Positions 32,580-35,559 of a stretch of 35,559 nucleotides of DNA are shown one piece after another. Positions within the stretch are counted from its first letter, which is position 1; each line of letters opens with the position of its first letter. A program made the position numbers and the translations under genes. The DNA is from an uncultured Campylobacter sp. GTDB taxonomy: Bacteria > Campylobacterota > Campylobacteria > Campylobacterales > Campylobacteraceae. The notes beneath the pieces are model-generated. The model saw only the letters and a program-made list of their open reading frames with translations, was not told where the DNA came from and did no database searches. The stretch is taken from NCBI RefSeq assembly GCF_938039205.1, contig NZ_CALHVM010000001.1, positions 1 through 35,559 of the forward strand. Reading direction: 5' to 3'.

Positions 32580-33248
32580 ATGAAAACGAACGTAAAATTT
32601 TTACTAGCTGCGTGCACCGCAATGCTGATAACCGGCTGCGCGACGGAGAGCTCTCGCGTAGTAGAAACGCCGAAAGTTCAAACCCCAAGCGCCGCCTATC
32701 AAGGACAAAAGATCGCCGTTTCTATCGGCCGCTTTAGCAACCAGTCCTCATACCAAAACGGCGTATTTTCAGACGGCGAGGACAGACTAGGTAACCAAGC
32801 CCAAACCATCCTCATCTCAAATTTACAACAAAGCGGACGCTTTTCGGTGCTTGACCGCAGCAACATGCGCGCCATCAAAGAAGAAAGCGCGCTAAACAAA
32901 GAGGCGCAAAACATCAAGGGCGCAAGATACGTCATCACGGGCGACGTGACGGAGTTTGGCCGTAAAACTACGGGCGATCATCAGCTTTTTGGGATACTTG
33001 GCAAAGGCAAAACCCAAACCGCCTACGCGAAGGTAAATCTTAACGTCGTGGACGTGAAAAACTCCGAGGTGATCTACTCTACTCAGGGTGCCGGCGAGTA
33101 CGAGCTCTCAAACCGCGAAGTACTGGGCTTTGGCGGTAGCGCGGGTTATGATTCGACGCTAAACGGCAAGGTGCTAAGCCTAGCCATCATCGAGGCCGTA
33201 AATAACCTAACGCGCGGGCTTGAAAGCGGCGCTTTTAACGCGAAATAA
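32580..33248 (+). CDS. CsgG/HfaB-like outer-membrane lipoprotein
   Basis: A 222-residue lipoprotein: signal sequence ending in the lipobox LITGC (cysteine near 20), then a CsgG-like domain with IAVSIGRFSNQSSY, ISNLQQSGRFSVLDRSNM and GARYVITGDVTEF. CsgG itself is the curli secretion pore; no curli subunits are seen here. It heads a three-lipoprotein cluster (CsgG-like, DUF4810-like, DUF799-like) found in many Gram-negatives, including Neisseria around GNA1162. AAAGGAG precedes the ATG. The shared function is unknown; an envelope complex is likely. Confidence 0.85.
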   Translation: MKTNVKFLLAACTAMLITGCATESSRVVETPKVQTPSAAYQGQKIAVSIGRFSNQSSYQNGVFSDGEDRLGNQAQTILISNLQQSGRFSVLDRSNMRAIKEESALNKEAQNIKGARYVITGDVTEFGRKTTGDHQLFGILGKGKTQTAYAKVNLNVVDVKNSEVIYSTQGAGEYELSNREVLGFGGSAGYDSTLNGKVLSLAIIEAVNNLTRGLESGAFNAK

Positions 33249-33257
33249 GGATAAATT

Positions 33258-33812
33258 TTGCGCTTTAAAACTCTAGCCAATTTCGCGCTCGCCTCCGCCG
33301 CCGCCCTGCTACTATCTGGCTGCGCGGACGACTCGCCTAGGCAGCTATACTACTGGGACGGCGCCTACACGAGCTCGGTCTACGAGTATCTAACCGAAGA
33401 AGGTGACGCAGGCGCACAGATCGCCGCACTCGAGGAGAGCCTGCAAAAAGCCTATCAAAGAGCCGCCAAAGCTCCGCCGGGACTGCACGCGCATCTAGGT
33501 TTGCTCTATCTCTCGCAAGGAAACGGGGCGAAATTTAAAGCCTACGTCGAAAAAGAGGCCGAGCTCTACCCAGAGTCGCACGACTACGCGATGTTTTTGC
33601 TAAATCAAAACGGCAAAACGGCGGGTGCAGCAGGCAAAACGGCGGCAAATTTAGGCGAGCAGACGAAGGAAAAGTCAGGCGCAAGCGAGTCAAATTCAAA
33701 CAACAAAGGCTCAAATTTAGACGAGCAAACGAGCAAGCAAAATTTGAAAAACAAACAAACAAAATCTGCCAAAACTAGCAAGACCGCAAAAGGAAGCCAA
33801 AATGAAAAATAA
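33258..33812 (+). CDS. DUF4810-like lipoprotein
   Basis: A 184-residue lipoprotein with lipobox LLSGC (cysteine near 22) and a short helical domain with LYYWDGAYTSSVYEYLTEEG and PPGLHAHLGLLYLSQGN, typical of DUF4810, then a low-complexity tail of S/N/K/T after about residue 120. The Asn/Lys-rich tail is unusual and probably disordered. TTG start behind AAGGAT, 9 bases after the CsgG-like gene; its end overlaps the next gene by 11 bases. Confidence 0.82.
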   Translation: MRFKTLANFALASAAALLLSGCADDSPRQLYYWDGAYTSSVYEYLTEEGDAGAQIAALEESLQKAYQRAAKAPPGLHAHLGLLYLSQGNGAKFKAYVEKEAELYPESHDYAMFLLNQNGKTAGAAGKTAANLGEQTKEKSGASESNSNNKGSNLDEQTSKQNLKNKQTKSAKTSKTAKGSQNEK

Positions 33813-34482
33813 AATAAAATCAGCGCTTCTTGGCGCATTTGCAGTGCTATTTCTGGGTGCGTGCGCAGGCTCGCAGCCCGAGGTTTACGACTATTCGGCG
33901 TTTTTGCAGACCAAGCCTCGCTCGATCATCGTCGTGATGCCCACCAGCGACTCAGCCGAGATAAAGGCCTCCGCAGCGGTGCTGGCAAACGCGCTCTATC
34001 CGCTTAGCGAGGCGGGATATTACGTATTTTCGCCCGCGCTCGTAAACGAGACCTTCAAAAATAACGGCATCTACGACGCAGGCGAGATCGCGAAGATCTC
34101 TACGTACAAGCTAAAGCAGATATTTGGCGCCGACGCCGCGCTCTACCTCAACGTCGCCGACTACGGCACCTCGTACATGCTGATTAACAGCGTCACGCGC
34201 GTGAGCGTAGCGGCGACTCTAGTGGATCTAAACACCGGCGCCGTGCTCTGGCAAAAAAGCGCCACCGCGGCAAACGACTCGGGCGACGGCGGCGGCAACC
34301 TCATCGGTATGCTAGTCTCCGCGCTAGTTAAACAGATCGCCGACTCGGTCTCGGACGCGAGCTTTGACCTCTCGGCGCGCGCGGACGCGATTTTGTTTAG
34401 CACCGACTGCCGAGACTGCTTGCTCTACGGCCCGTATTCGCCGCGCTACGGACAGGATAGGCAGCTAAATCGCGGCAAATAA
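33802..34482 (+). CDS. DUF799 / GNA1162-like lipoprotein
   Basis: A 226-residue lipoprotein with lipobox FLGAC (cysteine near 21) and the family pattern YDYSAFLQTKPRSIIVVMPT, then NALYPLSEAGYYVFSPALV and LKQIFGADAALYLNVADYGT. It resembles Neisseria GNA1162, whose fold recalls TolB-type periplasmic domains. Third member of the trio; AAAAGGAAGCC precedes the ATG inside the previous gene. C-terminus LLYGPYSPRYGQDRQLNRGK is typical. Confidence 0.85.
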   Translation: MKNKIKSALLGAFAVLFLGACAGSQPEVYDYSAFLQTKPRSIIVVMPTSDSAEIKASAAVLANALYPLSEAGYYVFSPALVNETFKNNGIYDAGEIAKISTYKLKQIFGADAALYLNVADYGTSYMLINSVTRVSVAATLVDLNTGAVLWQKSATAANDSGDGGGNLIGMLVSALVKQIADSVSDASFDLSARADAILFSTDCRDCLLYGPYSPRYGQDRQLNRGK

Positions 34483-34500
34483 ATTTGAAAAAGGACGAAA

Positions 34501-34956
34501 ATGAAACTAGCCGAGGCACTGATACTGCGCGCCGATATACAAAAACGCATCGAGCAGCTAAAATCAAGGCTCGCGGATAACGCAAAGGTGCAAGAGGGCG
34601 ATAAACCCAGCGAAGAGCCAAAGGCGCTGCTAGCAGAGCTAGACGCGCTTGCTGGCGAGCTTGAGCGCCTGATAGTTCGGATAAATTTAACCAACTGCAC
34701 CGCAAAAGCGGACGGCAAGAGCCTAACCGAGCTAATCGCCAAGCGCGACGTACTCACGCTAAAAGCGGGTGCATTGCGGGCTTTTGCGCAAGCTTCCGCG
34801 CAAAAAGTGGACGTTTATTCGCGCAGCGAGATTAAAATTTTAAGCACGGTTGATGTCGCGGCGCTGCAAAAGCAGGTGGACGAGCTGGCTAAGCAGATCA
34901 GACAGCTTGACACGACGCTGCAAGGCGCAAACTGGCAGACCGATCTGACCAACTAA
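34501..34956 (+). CDS. DIP1984-like small helical protein
   Basis: A 151-residue, almost wholly helical protein starting MKLAEALILRADIQKRIEQL, with a central LIVRINLTNCTAKADGKSLT and a C-terminal coiled coil. This is the pattern of the DIP1984 (septicolysin-like) family, of unknown function. No signal peptide. It follows the lipoprotein trio by 18 bases with AAAAGGAC as ribosome site, so it may be on the same mRNA. Confidence 0.8.
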   Translation: MKLAEALILRADIQKRIEQLKSRLADNAKVQEGDKPSEEPKALLAELDALAGELERLIVRINLTNCTAKADGKSLTELIAKRDVLTLKAGALRAFAQASAQKVDVYSRSEIKILSTVDVAALQKQVDELAKQIRQLDTTLQGANWQTDLTN

Positions 34957-35013
34957 AGCGTCAAATTTAGCGGCGAAATTCGAGCGAATTTCGTGAAAAT
35001 TAAAATTTCGGGT

Positions 35014-35085
35014 AAGTATCGCAAGAGGCGAGTACGAAACTCACCTGTGAAACAGGTTTATGGCAGCGCTCGCGGAAACGGGCGC
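35014..35085. repeat. Possible distant copy 3 of the structured repeat / hairpin cluster
   Basis: AAGTATCGCAAGA (35014-35026) matches 15318-15330 at 11 of 13 bases, and AGCGCTCGC (35065-35073) equals the same block in copy 1. Between and after them are hairpins GAGT/ACTC (35030-35033, 35039-35042), ACCTGT/ACAGGT (35043-35048, 35052-35057) and GCGCTCG/CGGGCGC (35066-35072, 35079-35085). The inner stems differ from copy 2, so relationship is tentative. It lies in the 425-base gap 34957-35381, which holds no gene I can support. Confidence 0.4.
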
Positions 35086-35122
35086 ACCCCTTTTACGATT
35101 TATTTTCAGTAAATTTACAAGG

Positions 35123-35148
35123 GCAATGTAACTACGCAATGTAACTAC
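35123..35148. repeat. Perfect tandem repeat of 13 bases, two units
   Basis: GCAATGTAACTAC occurs twice in direct succession (35123-35135 and 35136-35148) in the gap before the last gene. It could be a replication slip or a paired protein-binding site. Confidence 0.7.
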
Positions 35149-35381
35149 CGCGTACTGATCTAGCGATACCGAGGGCGGGAACGGGGAAATTTAAAAACGA
35201 AATTTTAATTTGGCGCGATTTTGGCTTGCGATCTCGCGGCAAAATTTATCAGCGATCTGGGCGGATTTGACGCTCAAATTTTGCGTTAAATTTAGGCGCT
35301 CTCGCCATTTTGCATTTTGACCCGTCTGGCGTCAAATTTTTACAACAATCATAAAATTTAGCCAAATTTAAAGGATGAAAT

Positions 35382-35559
35382 TTGAAATTTAAAACCCTTG
35401 CGTTAGTAGCTGCGCTTTTCTTTGCAACCGGCATAAATGCAGAGCTCGCGACAGAAGCAAATTCCATGAATTTTAGAAAAACGAGCGACGCAGAGCAAAA
35501 TCTTGCGGACGCAAAAGACGCCAAATTTCAAGACGCGCATTTTAAAAACACAGATACCG
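35382..35559 (+). CDS. Start of a secreted protein, cut by the window end
   Basis: TTG at 35382, seven bases after AAAGGA, opens a frame that runs to the window edge without a stop. The first 21 residues (MKFKTLALVAALFFATGINA) form a signal peptide with an ANA-like cleavage site (GINA/EL), followed by a polar Ala/Asp/Lys-rich region (TSDAEQNLADAKDAKFQDAH). Likely periplasmic; the family cannot be named from 59 residues. Confidence 0.6.
   Translation, partial: MKFKTLALVAALFFATGINAELATEANSMNFRKTSDAEQNLADAKDAKFQDAHFKNTDT

Noticed and set aside
34981..35100. Small SRP RNA, RNase P or cobalamin riboswitch at the 35014-35085 hairpins
   Set aside because: None of the diagnostic cores (GGAAGGAAGCAGCC-like loop, RNase P conserved regions, GCCACTG box) is present.

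Overview
The window looks like a chromosomal segment of a Campylobacter with a fairly high GC content for the genus (C. showae/rectus/curvus/concisus type rather than C. jejuni). The gene neighbourhoods match those I know from C. jejuni: the trp operon followed by fliN; a Ppx-like phosphatase, cosR and folB; ahpC divergent from fdxA; ndk-DUF177-rpmF-plsX-fabH; and serC-ubiE-xseA. The fused trpGD gene, frequent TTG starts, T-rich extended -10 promoters and dense AAATTT words also fit. Species assignment is inference.

Layout. (1) 1-8632: tryptophan biosynthesis (trpGD, trpF, trpB, trpA), interrupted between trpF and trpB. A conspicuously AT-rich RloC-like ABC ATPase/nuclease gene sits directly behind trpF. 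The 3' end of trpF occurs twice, once as the live end of trpF (2164-2308) and once as a remnant beyond the inserted gene (4671-4800). Then come a terminator and an unrecognised minus-strand membrane/coiled-coil gene, and trpBA appears to restart from its own promoter. (2) 8694-10398: a CheX-like gene, fliN and a fliO-like gene, overlapping by 4 bases each. (3) 10461-14848, minus strand: a Ppx/GppA phosphatase, a sensor histidine kinase overlapping cosR, and folB overlapping plsY. (4) 14849-15440: a gene-free stretch full of inverted repeats, including one copy of a structured repeat. (5) 15441-19378, minus: a HerA/DUF853-type ATPase, a PilZ protein and ahpC. (6) 19544-22843, plus: a ferredoxin, ndk, and the ribosomal-protein/fatty-acid cluster (DUF177, rpmF, plsX, fabH). 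(7) 22983-27648: accessory region with three DUF2920 modules, two of them fused, and an orphan membrane protein. (8) 27951-32472: serC (minus), then CYTH-CHAD, ubiE and xseA (plus). (9) 32580-34956: three lipoproteins (CsgG-like, DUF4810-like, DUF799-like) and a DIP1984-like protein. (10) 34957-35559: a gene-free stretch with another structured-repeat candidate, then the start of a secreted protein cut by the window end.

The most unusual items are the following. The RloC-like gene is inserted in the trp operon with duplicated trpF ends, and a frameshift lies between its putative nuclease residues. A dispersed, nested-hairpin intergenic repeat family occurs at 1-68, 15318-15434 and more distantly 35014-35085, with a compensatory base-pair change between copies. 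cosR, known as an orphan regulator in C. jejuni, here keeps an aspartate at position 51 and overlaps a histidine-kinase gene. A DUF2920 gene fusion preserves the fossil of an internal start codon. Several apparent frameshifts lie in short homopolymers; they could be real phase-variable or decayed genes, or sequencing errors, and raw reads would decide. I found no tRNA, rRNA, CRISPR array, transposase or integrase.
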